From: an uncultured Clostridia bacterium
Lineage (GTDB): Bacteria > Bacillota > Clostridia > Oscillospirales > UMGS1783
Reading direction: 5' to 3'
Length of the DNA: 6,708 nucleotides
NCBI GenBank assembly: GCA_937892635.1
Contig: CALBKB010000111.1
Span: 1-6,708 of the forward strand
Shown here: piece after piece, positions 1 to 6,708 of the stretch
Numbering within the stretch: the first letter of the stretch is position 1
Layout of the letters: each line of letters starts with the position of its first letter
Translations under genes and position numbers: made by a program
The notes under the pieces: model-generated
What the model was told of the DNA's origin: nothing
Seen by the model: only the letters and a program-made list of their open reading frames with translations
Database searches by the model: none

Positions 1-1645
1 CCTGCCGTAATTCATTATCGGCCGCCACCGCCGTAACGGTGTATTGCGTCAATCGCGCCACTTCATCGGTCGTTAAATGCTGCGCCAACGCTGAAACCGA
101 AACGGTTCCGTCGCGCTCGATCTGTTCACGAAGCAGTCGGAAAATATTACGGTTAAATTGGGTAACAAAGTTTTCCTCCGTCACCGTAGGAACTAACTTC
201 TGATAATAATCGGGGTGTTTGATCAAGGTGGCAATCAACCCCTCTTCGGCCCGTGCCGCTTTGAGATTGATACTCTTTTCGGGATTGATACGATCCCGCA
301 CACCCGCCATTTTATCCATTTCCTCGCGGATCAGCTTTTTCTTGGCCGCCGCTTGTCGGGAATCGGTGATATGCTTGATCTCAGCTCGGATAAATTCCGC
401 CGAAATTCCCGTCTCCTCAGCGACGCGTGCCACATACACTTCCCGCTCCACCGGACTTCGTATCCCGGCCAAAATTGCCGACGCTTTTTTCAGATACTCC
501 GATTTGTCCTCAGCCAACGCAAAATCGAAGTTTTTCCGTTCCTTCGCCAACAAATAAGAGATCTGACTGCCCGAACCGTCCAGCAATCGTTCAAACCGCT
601 GAGCGCCGTATTTTTGGATATATTCATCCGGATCCTTAGCACCGCTCACGGTAAGAATTCTCACCTTGATGCCCGTCTCCTCGAAATACCGAATCGCTTT
701 ATTCATGGCCGTCTGGCCCGCCTCATCCGAGTCTAAGCACAAAATAACCTCTTTGGCATAGCGTGCCGCCAATCGGGCATGCTCGGCCGTAACCGCCGTA
801 CCCAACGGTGCCACCGCAAAGGGAAAGCCGGCTTGATGCAGACTAATAACGTCCATGTACCCTTCGCACAGCAACAGTCGATCACCCGGCGCATTTTTGG
901 CAAAATTCAAGGCAAATAAAACTTGGCTTTTCTTAAAAACCGGTGTGTCGGGCGAGTTAAGGTATTTAGCACCCTCACCACCCTGCAAAATGCGCCCGCC
1001 AAAGGCAATCACGTTGCCCGTCGTATCAATAATGGGGAAAATAACGCGATTGCGGAATCGGTCGTAATAGCCGCCCTTTTGTCCGCGCAGCGCCAGTCCC
1101 GCCATTTCAATCTGTTCTTTGGTAAATCCCTTGCTTGTCAGGTGTCGGATCATATCATCCCAGCTATCGGGCGCATACCCCAAACCGAAACGGGTAATGG
1201 TGGCGGGCAAAAGATGCCTTGCCTTAAAATATTCCATACCCTTTCGACCAATCTCACCAATCAAATTCTGATGAAAATGACGGGCGGCCTCCTTGTTAAT
1301 GGCCAAGGTCACGGCCCGACGCTGGCGAAACTCACTCGCCCCTTCCCGCTCCGGCACCTGCATACCGTAACGGTCGGCCAAGAAATGAACGGCATCCATA
1401 TAGTCTAACTTTTCTATGTTTCGGATAAAAGTTATCACGTCGCCGCCGTTGCCGCAGCCGAAGCAGTAATAGGATTGGGAATCAACGTAAACGGTAAACG
1501 ACCCCGTCTTCTCACTGTGGAACGGACACAGCCCCACAAAACGGTTTCCGGCACGGCGCAGCGTAACATACTGCGACACCACGTCTTCAATGGTGGCGCG
1601 ACTTTTTAATTGTTCAATAAACAAGTCAAAATCGGCGCGTGCCAT
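1..1645 (-). CDS. dnaG: DNA primase DnaG, C-terminus cut by the window edge
   Basis: Synthesises the RNA primers for Okazaki fragments and replication start, working with the DnaB-type helicase at the fork. 548 codons are visible; the family is usually about 590-640 residues, so the end of the helicase-binding domain lies outside the window. Seen: an N-terminal CHC2 zinc domain with ligands C40, H43, C61 and C64, the numbering I recall for the Geobacillus primase, which supports this start; a catalytic core with the TOPRIM acidic residues E261 (EGYMD), D305 and D307 (LDSDEAG) and the KDPDEY motif at 337-342; then, from about residue 450, the region expected to contact helicase. The first methionine is taken at 1645, nine bases after AAGGAAGG; an in-frame ATG at 1654 touches the ribosome site and is less likely. 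It follows dgt by 18 bases, probably in one transcript. Oddity: the usual EKTPSF reads EKTGSF (G48). The frame is intact throughout. Confidence 0.97.
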   Translation of the reverse strand, partial: MARADFDLFIEQLKSRATIEDVVSQYVTLRRAGNRFVGLCPFHSEKTGSFTVYVDSQSYYCFGCGNGGDVITFIRNIEKLDYMDAVHFLADRYGMQVPEREGASEFRQRRAVTLAINKEAARHFHQNLIGEIGRKGMEYFKARHLLPATITRFGLGYAPDSWDDMIRHLTSKGFTKEQIEMAGLALRGQKGGYYDRFRNRVIFPIIDTTGNVIAFGGRILQGGEGAKYLNSPDTPVFKKSQVLFALNFAKNAPGDRLLLCEGYMDVISLHQAGFPFAVAPLGTAVTAEHARLAARYAKEVILCLDSDEAGQTAMNKAIRYFEETGIKVRILTVSGAKDPDEYIQKYGAQRFERLLDGSGSQISYLLAKERKNFDFALAEDKSEYLKKASAILAGIRSPVEREVYVARVAEETGISAEFIRAEIKHITDSRQAAAKKKLIREEMDKMAGVRDRINPEKSINLKAARAEEGLIATLIKHPDYYQKLVPTVTEENFVTQFNRNIFRLLREQIERDGTVSVSALAQHLTTDEVARLTQYTVTAVAADNELRQ

Positions 1646-1654
1646 AGGCTTCAT

Positions 1655-1662
1655 CCTTCCTT
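1655..1662 (-). promoter_or_regulatory. Ribosome binding site of dnaG
   Basis: The minus strand reads AAGGAAGG just after the dgt stop codon. It lies nine bases before the ATG at 1645 and directly abuts the in-frame ATG at 1654, so it favours the shorter start. The site fills most of the dgt-dnaG gap, which suggests that dnaG translation draws on ribosomes finishing dgt. Confidence 0.7.
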
Positions 1663-1663
1663 T

Positions 1664-2662
1664 TTATTTCATCCAAAATGCAGGCAGATACAATTCGCTG
1701 TATTTGCTTACGGCATAATTATCGGTCATACCCGATATGTAATCGCAGGCGGCGCGAGGCACACCCTCTTTTTCAATGATTAACTGATACTCTTCCGGCA
1801 TCTGCTCGGGATGCTCGGAAAAATGGAGATATAGTCGCTGTACAATCTCCTCCGCCTTTTTCTCCTCTACCTTAGCCGCCGAGGAGATATAGACATTATC
1901 AAACATAAACCGCAACAACTCGGCATGAGCATCTTTGACGGTTTTCTCCATTTGTATACAATCCTTGCCACGACTCTCTTCCACCACCGCACGGATCATG
2001 GTATTGAGCCGCTGGCGGGAATTAGCCCCCAAAACCTCGGCTATTTCAAAAGGTACGTCGCCGTTTTGCAAAATGCCGCCGCGTATGGCGTCGTCAACAT
2101 CGTGATTGGCATAGGCAATCTTGTCGGCAAAACGCACAATCTGTCCCTCTAACGTCTTGGGCAGCACCTCGCCCGAATGATGCCCGATGGCATCGATCGT
2201 CTGTTGGGTCAGATTCAGCCCTCGTCCTTTCTTTTCCAGCGTTGTCACCACTCGCACACTCTGCTCGTAGTGATGAAAGGGGTGCGGACAAACCACACGT
2301 AACGCACGTTCTCCCGCATGCCCAAAGGGGGTATGTCCCAGATCATGTCCCAAGGCCGCCGCTTCCGCCAGATCCTCATTCAAACACAAAGCGCGCGCCA
2401 TGGAGCGAGCAATCTGCGCCACCTCTAAGGTATGAGTCAAGCGGGTGCGATAGTGATCGCCTTCGGGAGATAAAAAGACTTGCGTCTTGCGTTTGAGGCG
2501 TCGAAAAGAATTACAATGCAAGATCCGATCACGGTCACGCTGAAAGGCGGTGCGCATATCGCATTCCTCTTCGGCATGGACTCGCCTGGCGTCAGCCGAA
2601 TGACAGGCATGAGCCGACAAATATTCTTTTTCCCGCCGTTCAAGCATATGGCGCACGGTCAT
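1664..2662 (-). CDS. dgt: dGTPase-like deoxynucleotide triphosphohydrolase (HD domain)
   Basis: Predicted cytoplasmic enzyme that hydrolyses dGTP, or dNTPs more generally, to the deoxynucleoside and triphosphate, and so adjusts dNTP pools. The 332 residues match the shorter dGTPase-like branch found in Clostridia rather than the roughly 500-residue enterobacterial Dgt. Seen: the N-terminal block RTAFQRDRDRILH (37-49) and FRRLKRKTQVF (53-63), then the HD metal site with H77 (in RTRLTHTLEVAQIAR), H106-D107 (in GHDLGHTPFGHAGE) and D180 (in FADKIAYANHDVDDA). HHYEQS at 130-135 corresponds to the family's HNEQS segment, and HHSG follows at 161-164. The ATG at 2662 has AGGAGG eight bases upstream. 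It lies 62 bases after yigZ and 18 bases before dnaG; the dgt-dnaG pair is a recurrent order in this group. Substrate preference within the family cannot be read from the sequence. Confidence 0.95.
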   Translation of the reverse strand: MTVRHMLERREKEYLSAHACHSADARRVHAEEECDMRTAFQRDRDRILHCNSFRRLKRKTQVFLSPEGDHYRTRLTHTLEVAQIARSMARALCLNEDLAEAAALGHDLGHTPFGHAGERALRVVCPHPFHHYEQSVRVVTTLEKKGRGLNLTQQTIDAIGHHSGEVLPKTLEGQIVRFADKIAYANHDVDDAIRGGILQNGDVPFEIAEVLGANSRQRLNTMIRAVVEESRGKDCIQMEKTVKDAHAELLRFMFDNVYISSAAKVEEKKAEEIVQRLYLHFSEHPEQMPEEYQLIIEKEGVPRAACDYISGMTDNYAVSKYSELYLPAFWMK

Positions 2663-2670
2663 AATCCTTT

Positions 2671-2676
2671 CCTCCT
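2671..2676 (-). promoter_or_regulatory. Ribosome binding site of dgt
   Basis: The minus strand carries a perfect AGGAGG eight bases before the dgt ATG, the strongest ribosome site in the window. It fits independent initiation at dgt rather than pure translational coupling to yigZ. Confidence 0.8.
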
Positions 2677-2684
2677 CATAAACT

Positions 2685-2713
2685 TCTATATACTAATACG
2701 CACAAAATCTAAA
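2685..2713 (-). promoter_or_regulatory. Weak candidate sigma-70-type promoter before dgt
   Basis: The only sizeable intergenic gap (2663-2724) is very AT-rich. On the minus strand a TTTAGA box (2708-2713, four of six matches to TTGACA) is separated by 17 bases from TATAGA (2685-2690, four of six matches to TATAAT). A transcript from it would have a leader of only about 16 bases, just enough for the AGGAGG site. AT-rich gaps yield such matches by chance, so this is a suggestion only. Confidence 0.25.
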
Positions 2714-2724
2714 ATATCCTTTTT

Positions 2725-3348
2725 TTATTTCAAAAAACCAATAAATTTTTCGCCGCTCTCGGCACAGTCGGCCACCCCGGCACTCAATTCCATGATACAG
2801 GCGCGCAGCACCTCCACCTGTTCAGGAGCGCATGAGAGGGTAAACGATATGTCGGCGCCAAACTCCGGCGCACTAATATCCCCTCCACGCACCGACAGGG
2901 CGGCAGATAGTTTGTCGTAAACGGAATAGGGACAATGCACGCTGAGAATCTTGCACATGCGCATCTCCAAAATTCCTGCCGCATCCACTGCAATCTTGGC
3001 CGCCTTGGCATAGGCACGCGTCAATCCACCCGCCCCCAACAAAATGCCGCCAAAATATCGGGTTGCCACCACGCAAACATCGGTCAATCCTTCCCGTTGC
3101 AACACACCGAGCATTGGCTGACCGCCGGTACCGGACGGCTCACCCGCATCGGAATAGCGCATGGCATTGTCTTTGCGTAAGATATAGGCGTAAACATGAT
3201 GCCGCGCCTGCGGATGCTGCGACTTGATCGACTGAATAAAAGCCACGGCCTCCTCCTCGGTCGTAACGGGACAGAGGGAACCGATAAACTTCGATTTTTT
3301 CTCAATAAAGAAATCTTCGGCCGCTTTGGCCGGCGTCAGATAGTTCAT
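2725..3348 (-). CDS. yigZ: YigZ/YvyE family protein (UPF0029, IMPACT N-terminal domain)
   Basis: Conserved cytoplasmic protein of the YigZ family, related to the N-terminal domain of eukaryotic IMPACT, which takes part in translational stress control; the bacterial biochemical role is not settled. The 207 residues are the normal full length. Seen: an N-terminal segment with KKSKFIG at 17-23, the family core SDAGEPSGTGGQPML at 66-80, and the signature TRYFGGILLGAGGLTRAY at 96-113, followed from about residue 138 by a region matching the DUF1949 ferredoxin-like domain, ending in GEKFIGFLK. Its ATG overlaps the pepT TGA in an ATGA arrangement; the only upstream ribosome-site matches are a weak GGAG 11 bases away and an AAGG almost touching the ATG, so translation is probably coupled to pepT. 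It sits between the peptidase block and dgt; its link to either is unknown. Confidence 0.94.
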   Translation of the reverse strand: MNYLTPAKAAEDFFIEKKSKFIGSLCPVTTEEEAVAFIQSIKSQHPQARHHVYAYILRKDNAMRYSDAGEPSGTGGQPMLGVLQREGLTDVCVVATRYFGGILLGAGGLTRAYAKAAKIAVDAAGILEMRMCKILSVHCPYSVYDKLSAALSVRGGDISAPEFGADISFTLSCAPEQVEVLRACIMELSAGVADCAESGEKFIGFLK

Positions 3349-4541
3349 ACCTTCACTAACTCCAACAACACGTCAACCATCTTTTCCATGGCCGATACCG
3401 GGATAAATTCGTGAATACTGTGGAAATTAACGCCGCCGGTACTTAGGTTGGGGCAAGGCAATCCCTCATAGGACAGCCGCGCACCGTCGGTACCGCCGCG
3501 AATGGCAATAATCTGCGGCTGCACCCCCACTGCCAACATGGCCGCCTTGGCGTTGTCAATCAAATACATGTGAGGCAGTATCTTTTCCTTCATGTTATAA
3601 TAGCTGTCCTTCATATCCAATTCAAAACAGCCTTCCCCCCACACCCCGTTGAGATAAGCAACAAGGTTAGACACAAACGCTTTGCGCGCCTCAAACGTTT
3701 CACGGTCATGGTCACGAATGATCATACCCACCACCGTCTTGGTTTCATCGCCTTCCATGCCGGTAATATGGTAAAACCCCTCATACCCCTCGGTATGTGC
3801 CGGCGTTTCATGGGTAGGCAGCATGGAAATAAAGGCATTGGCCATCAGAACGGCGTTCTTCATCTTGTTTTTGGCCGAGCCGGGATGAATGTTAACGCCA
3901 TGCACCGTTAAAGTGACACCTGCGCCGTTAAAGTTCTCATACTCAATCTCGCCCAATTCGCCCCCGTCAACGGTGTAAGCAACCTTGGCGGGAAATTGCG
4001 AGAAATCAAAATGATCGGCGCCCCGCCCGATCTCCTCATCGGGCGTGATACAAACGGCAATGCCGCGGTGCTTCATTTCGGGATGCTCAACTAGATATTC
4101 AATCGCCGAAAAAATTTCGGCCACGCCTGCCTTATCGTCGGCACCAAGCAAGGTGGTGCCGTCGGTCACAACCAAGTCCTGACCGATATAGCGCGCCATA
4201 TTGGGGAACTCTTTTTCCTTGATGGATACCCCATGACCCAACACAAGATCGCCGCCTTGATAGCATACAACGCGAGGCTTGACGTCCTTGCCCGACACAT
4301 CGGGCGAGGTGTCCATATGGGCAATCAACCCCAAGTTCGGCTCTTGTTCACACCCCGACGAGGGCGGTAAATAGCCGTAAACGTATCCAAAATTGTCCAT
4401 TTTTGCGTTATTTAGGCCCATTTTTTGCAGTTCTTGCGCCAAAAATGCGCCTAAAATCTTCTGTTTTTGGGTGGAAGGCACAGATTCCGAGGTGTCATCC
4501 GATCGCGTATCAAAAGCAACGTAGGATAAAAAACGATCCAA
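3345..4541 (-). CDS. pepT: Peptidase T (tripeptide aminopeptidase, M20B)
   Basis: Cytoplasmic di-zinc exopeptidase that removes the N-terminal residue from tripeptides. The 398 residues are close to the usual 405-410. Seen: zinc ligands H75 and D77 (AHMDTSPD), the bridging D135 (LLGADDKAG), the catalytic pair E169-E170 (TPDEEIGRG), D192 (YTVDGGELGE) and the late H374 (NFHSIHEF); the dimerisation-domain segments NIHPGSAK and EGYEGFYH are also in place, as is IRGGTDGA at 347-354. The N-terminal LDRFLSYVAFDTRSD aligns with the family's usual opening. The only in-frame start after the upstream gene's stop codon is TTG at 4541, 11 bases after AAGGAG. An ATG at 4546 has better spacing but the wrong frame, so a natural TTG start or a one-base loss near 4542 are both possible. 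The gene follows the M24 peptidase by 15 bases and overlaps yigZ by 4. The family assignment is secure; the exact N-terminus is not. Confidence 0.95.
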   Translation of the reverse strand: MDRFLSYVAFDTRSDDTSESVPSTQKQKILGAFLAQELQKMGLNNAKMDNFGYVYGYLPPSSGCEQEPNLGLIAHMDTSPDVSGKDVKPRVVCYQGGDLVLGHGVSIKEKEFPNMARYIGQDLVVTDGTTLLGADDKAGVAEIFSAIEYLVEHPEMKHRGIAVCITPDEEIGRGADHFDFSQFPAKVAYTVDGGELGEIEYENFNGAGVTLTVHGVNIHPGSAKNKMKNAVLMANAFISMLPTHETPAHTEGYEGFYHITGMEGDETKTVVGMIIRDHDRETFEARKAFVSNLVAYLNGVWGEGCFELDMKDSYYNMKEKILPHMYLIDNAKAAMLAVGVQPQIIAIRGGTDGARLSYEGLPCPNLSTGGVNFHSIHEFIPVSAMEKMVDVLLELVKV

Positions 4542-4552
4542 TACATACGATT

Positions 4553-4558
4553 CTCCTT
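4553..4558 (-). promoter_or_regulatory. Ribosome binding site of pepT, overlapping the upstream stop codon
   Basis: AAGGAG on the minus strand shares two bases with the TAA of the M24 peptidase gene. It lies 11 bases from the in-frame TTG at 4541, which is rather far, and 6 bases from an out-of-frame ATG at 4546. The overlap suggests that terminating ribosomes re-initiate on pepT. Confidence 0.65.
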
Positions 4559-5627
4559 ACAGAATGATAAGATCTTTGCGGCTTGCCGTGAGATTTTCGC
4601 AACCGTCTTCGGTGACATATACCATATCTTCGATGCGCACACCGAATTGATTTTCCAAATAGATGCCCGGCTCAACCGTCATAATGGTGCCGGGTTTGAG
4701 ACAGGTCAGGCAGCGGGTGTTGAAACTGGGATTTTCATGAATTTCAATGCCCACACTATGGCCCAAACCGTGACCGAAGCAACCCTCATAACCCGCACGA
4801 TAGATGATATCACGAGCCACTTTATCCACGTCCTTGCACACCATACCGGCACGCACCGTATCCAGAGCGGCCTGCTGAGCCTTAAGCACCGTATCATAGA
4901 CCTTGCGCTGTTGCTCACTGACCGAACCGACAGCGACCGTACGGGTCATATCCGAATGGTAACCCTCAACGACAGCACCGAAATCCATGGTGAGAAAATC
5001 ACCCGATTCAATGAGCTTATCGGTGGGCACGCCGTGCGGCAGAGAGGAGTTCTTGCCCGAAACAACGATAAAATCAAAGGATACGCCTTCGCTTCCGAGT
5101 TTTCTCATATAAAACTCCATGTCCAGCATAACGTCAATCTCACTGCGACCGACGGCAATACGATCAAGAATATAGGTAAAGGTGTCATCGGTGAGTTTCT
5201 GCGCCTTTTCCATGAGCGCCAACTCCTGCCGCGTTTTGACGGCGCGCATCTGTTCGAGCACAACGTCCATCTTGTTGTCTGTCGATACCTCGACCCCTTC
5301 AAAAGCCTCAGCATAACCTTTCATGGCCGAGACGCTGGCCGATTCGGTTTCCAGATACAGCCGTTTAATGCCGTGCTTGTTCAACAACTCCTTAATCTCC
5401 TCGTTGGAGCGGTTAGACAGCTGCACGCTACAAGAGTTTACCACCTGCTTTGCCTTTTCGACATAGCGAGAATCAATCAGGAAATTGGCGGCTTGATCGG
5501 TGACCAACACGCAACCGGCGCTTGATTCAAAGCCGGTGAGATAAAACCGATTGGCCGCCGAGGTGACCAGCAGCGCTTCCTGCTTGGCTAACTGTTTTTG
5601 AATTGTCTGCACTCTTGTCTTAATCAT
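4557..5627 (-). CDS. M24B metallopeptidase, Xaa-Pro aminopeptidase or dipeptidase type
   Basis: Predicted cytoplasmic di-metal (Mn or Co) peptidase of the pita-bread fold that cleaves the Xaa-Pro bond at the N-terminus of short peptides. The 356 residues match the compact group of Bacillus YqhT and E. coli YpdF rather than the roughly 440-residue PepP. Seen: a creatinase-like N-terminal domain (about 1-125, with ANRFYLTGF and FLIDSRY) and the catalytic domain with all five metal ligands, D215 (TMDFGA), D226 (YHSDMTRT), H290 (GHGLGHSVG), E319 (TVEPGIY) and E333 (RIEDM), plus H198 in SLPHG. The start is the ATG at 5627, eight bases after AAGGAG and two bases after the pepD stop; the ATG at 5654 adds nine residues inside pepD without a ribosome site and is rejected. 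Aminopeptidase versus prolidase activity cannot be separated by sequence here, so no symbol is given. Confidence 0.94.
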   Translation of the reverse strand: MIKTRVQTIQKQLAKQEALLVTSAANRFYLTGFESSAGCVLVTDQAANFLIDSRYVEKAKQVVNSCSVQLSNRSNEEIKELLNKHGIKRLYLETESASVSAMKGYAEAFEGVEVSTDNKMDVVLEQMRAVKTRQELALMEKAQKLTDDTFTYILDRIAVGRSEIDVMLDMEFYMRKLGSEGVSFDFIVVSGKNSSLPHGVPTDKLIESGDFLTMDFGAVVEGYHSDMTRTVAVGSVSEQQRKVYDTVLKAQQAALDTVRAGMVCKDVDKVARDIIYRAGYEGCFGHGLGHSVGIEIHENPSFNTRCLTCLKPGTIMTVEPGIYLENQFGVRIEDMVYVTEDGCENLTASRKDLIIL

Positions 5628-5629
5628 GG

Positions 5630-6708
5630 TTACAGCTCCTTTAAAATTCGGCATATATACTCATAGGTGCGGGCGGTGGAAGAAATGCTCAGCCGCTCGC
5701 GCGAGGTGTGAATATCCCGCATATTCGGGCCAAAAGAAACAGCGTCCAGGTCGGGCATCTTTTGGCAGAAAAGGCCACATTCCAGACCGGCATGTATCGT
5801 CAGTACCTGCGGGGTAGCATGATACATCTCTTCATAGACCTTAACCATCGTATCCCGCAAGGGGGACTGCTTACGATATTCCCACGCCGGATAGTGACCT
5901 CCCTTTTCGGCCCGACCGCCGCAGGCGCACGCTTGTTCGATGAGCGTATCGCACAGCGCGTCACGCTTAGCATTGATACCGCTTCGCACCGAAAAATGAC
6001 AAATGACACTCTCCCCGTCCATGGCAAGAACACCTAAGTTGAGAGAGGTTTCGACCAACCCTTCGATATCGGCACTCATGGCCGTAACCCCGTTAGGTAC
6101 GGTGGCCAAAAAGCGAATCAGACCATCGGCACAATACCCCTCAAAGGGCGCCGTCCGAGTAACGGTAATGGTAAAATCGGGGTCATTAGCATTATGATTA
6201 TCTTTGACAAATGCGTCGGCTGCCGATGGGACATCCGCTTGCGTCATAATGAGGGCACGGCAGGTACGGGTAATGGCATTATCCTTGCTGCCGCCTGCGA
6301 TCTCTTGTAGGGTAACCGAACCAAGGGTATTCAGGAAACGCCCCATAAGAATATTGGCGTTATAGCGACCCTTATCAATCTCGACACCCGAGTGACCGCC
6401 GCACAGACCGCCCACCTCAACCAGATAGGCCGTGCCGACCCCTTGCTGCTTAACAAGATCAAACCGAGCCGATACGCGAGCCCCGCCGGCGCAACCGACC
6501 GTGAGCACCCCTTCCTCTTCCGAGTCAGCGTTGAGCAGGATGCGCCCTTTTAACTTGGAGCAGTCCAGCCCGATAGCGCCGTCCATACCCGTTTCCTCAT
6601 CGGTGGTAAAAACTGCCTCTATCGGCGGATGGGGTATATCGTCGCTTTCAAGTATTGCAAGTACCATAGCAACGGCAATTCCGTTATCGCCGCCTAAGGC
6701 TGTGCCCT
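5630..6708 (-). CDS. pepD: Aminoacyl-histidine dipeptidase PepD (M20), N-terminus cut by the window edge
   Basis: Cytoplasmic zinc dipeptidase of the PepD/carnosinase-like M20 group, which splits Xaa-His and other unblocked dipeptides. The frame is open to the right edge and 358 residues are visible. Aligned to E. coli PepD (485 residues, ligands recalled as H80, D119, E149/E150, D173, H461), the visible D7 (ALGGDNGIA), E37-E38 (TTDEETG) and D61 (LLNADSEEEG) keep exactly the same spacing, so about 112 residues including the first zinc histidine lie outside. Further family marks are GLCGGHSGVEIDKGRYNAN, the HAGLECGLF motif and a late histidine (H333, in RDIHTSRE) as the probable last ligand. 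An internal ATG at 6667 lies within the conserved metal-site region and is not the true start. The stop lies two bases before the M24 peptidase ATG, whose ribosome site is inside this gene. The promoter is not visible. Confidence 0.96.
   Translation of the reverse strand, partial: GTALGGDNGIAVAMVLAILESDDIPHPPIEAVFTTDEETGMDGAIGLDCSKLKGRILLNADSEEEGVLTVGCAGGARVSARFDLVKQQGVGTAYLVEVGGLCGGHSGVEIDKGRYNANILMGRFLNTLGSVTLQEIAGGSKDNAITRTCRALIMTQADVPSAADAFVKDNHNANDPDFTITVTRTAPFEGYCADGLIRFLATVPNGVTAMSADIEGLVETSLNLGVLAMDGESVICHFSVRSGINAKRDALCDTLIEQACACGGRAEKGGHYPAWEYRKQSPLRDTMVKVYEEMYHATPQVLTIHAGLECGLFCQKMPDLDAVSFGPNMRDIHTSRERLSISSTARTYEYICRILKEL
5636..5641 (-). promoter_or_regulatory. Ribosome binding site of the M24 peptidase, inside the end of pepD
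   Basis: AAGGAG on the minus strand encodes the Lys-Glu near the PepD C-terminus and lies eight bases before the ATG at 5627. It decides the start of the M24 gene and makes the two genes part of one transcript, probably with translational coupling. Confidence 0.75.

Noticed and set aside
215..1408. Several plus-strand open frames of 70-173 codons at the left end
   Set aside because: They lie opposite an intact primase gene whose frame runs unbroken from 1645 to the edge; none resembles a known protein or has a convincing ribosome site.
1443..1475. GC-rich repeated GCC/CCG words
   Set aside because: They encode the Cys-Gly and Gly-Gly run of the primase zinc domain (CFGCGNGGD); similar words elsewhere also follow codon use and have no regular spacing.
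2718..2750. A- and T-runs around the end of yigZ as a possible rho-independent terminator
   Set aside because: The runs could form only a weak A-T stem with no GC-rich core, and most of the sequence codes for the YigZ C-terminus.
4451..4546. The 31-codon frame from the ATG at 4546 as a leader peptide of pepT
   Set aside because: It overlaps the conserved pepT N-terminal coding region instead of preceding it, and shows no run of regulatory codons; it is better treated as part of the start-site question.
4647..5525. A 292-codon open frame on the plus strand, antisense to the M24 peptidase gene
   Set aside because: The opposite strand encodes a complete M24B protein with all metal ligands. The plus-strand translation shows no recognisable domain and is explained as a shadow of the real gene's codon use.

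Overview
The window reads as ordinary chromosomal DNA from a member of the Bacillota, most likely class Clostridia. The grounds are the strong AGGAGG-type ribosome binding sites, the dgt-dnaG gene order (in many Clostridia this pair is followed by the primary sigma factor gene), and protein sequences that resemble clostridial and bacillar homologues. Base composition looks close to 50% GC by eye, so this is not a very AT-rich clostridium. No genus can be named from the sequence alone.

All six genes lie on the minus strand and are tightly packed, so transcription runs from the right edge to the left edge. In transcription order they are: the C-terminal three quarters of an aminoacyl-histidine dipeptidase (pepD, cut by the right edge); an M24B Xaa-Pro-type metallopeptidase; peptidase T (pepT); a YigZ/IMPACT-family protein; a dGTPase-like HD-domain triphosphohydrolase (dgt); and DNA primase (dnaG, cut by the left edge). 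Junctions are 2 bases (pepD to M24), 15 bases (M24 to pepT), a 4-base ATGA overlap (pepT to yigZ), 62 bases (yigZ to dgt) and 18 bases (dgt to dnaG). The 62-base AT-rich gap before dgt is the only place with room for an internal promoter. There is no stretch over 300 bases without a gene.

The first half is a peptide-catabolism block: three cytoplasmic metallopeptidases with complementary specificities (Xaa-His or general dipeptides, Xaa-Pro bonds, tripeptides) that together would turn small peptides into free amino acids. The second half is a replication block: a dNTP triphosphohydrolase that adjusts nucleotide pools and the primase that starts Okazaki fragments. YigZ sits at the boundary and belongs clearly to neither.

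I found no mobile element, CRISPR array, RNA gene, toxin-antitoxin pair, phage gene or undescribed system. The points most worth a second look are the pepT start (a TTG codon beside a better-placed but out-of-frame ATG), the coupling of peptidase genes to the dgt-dnaG block, and a small departure from the primase zinc-domain consensus.
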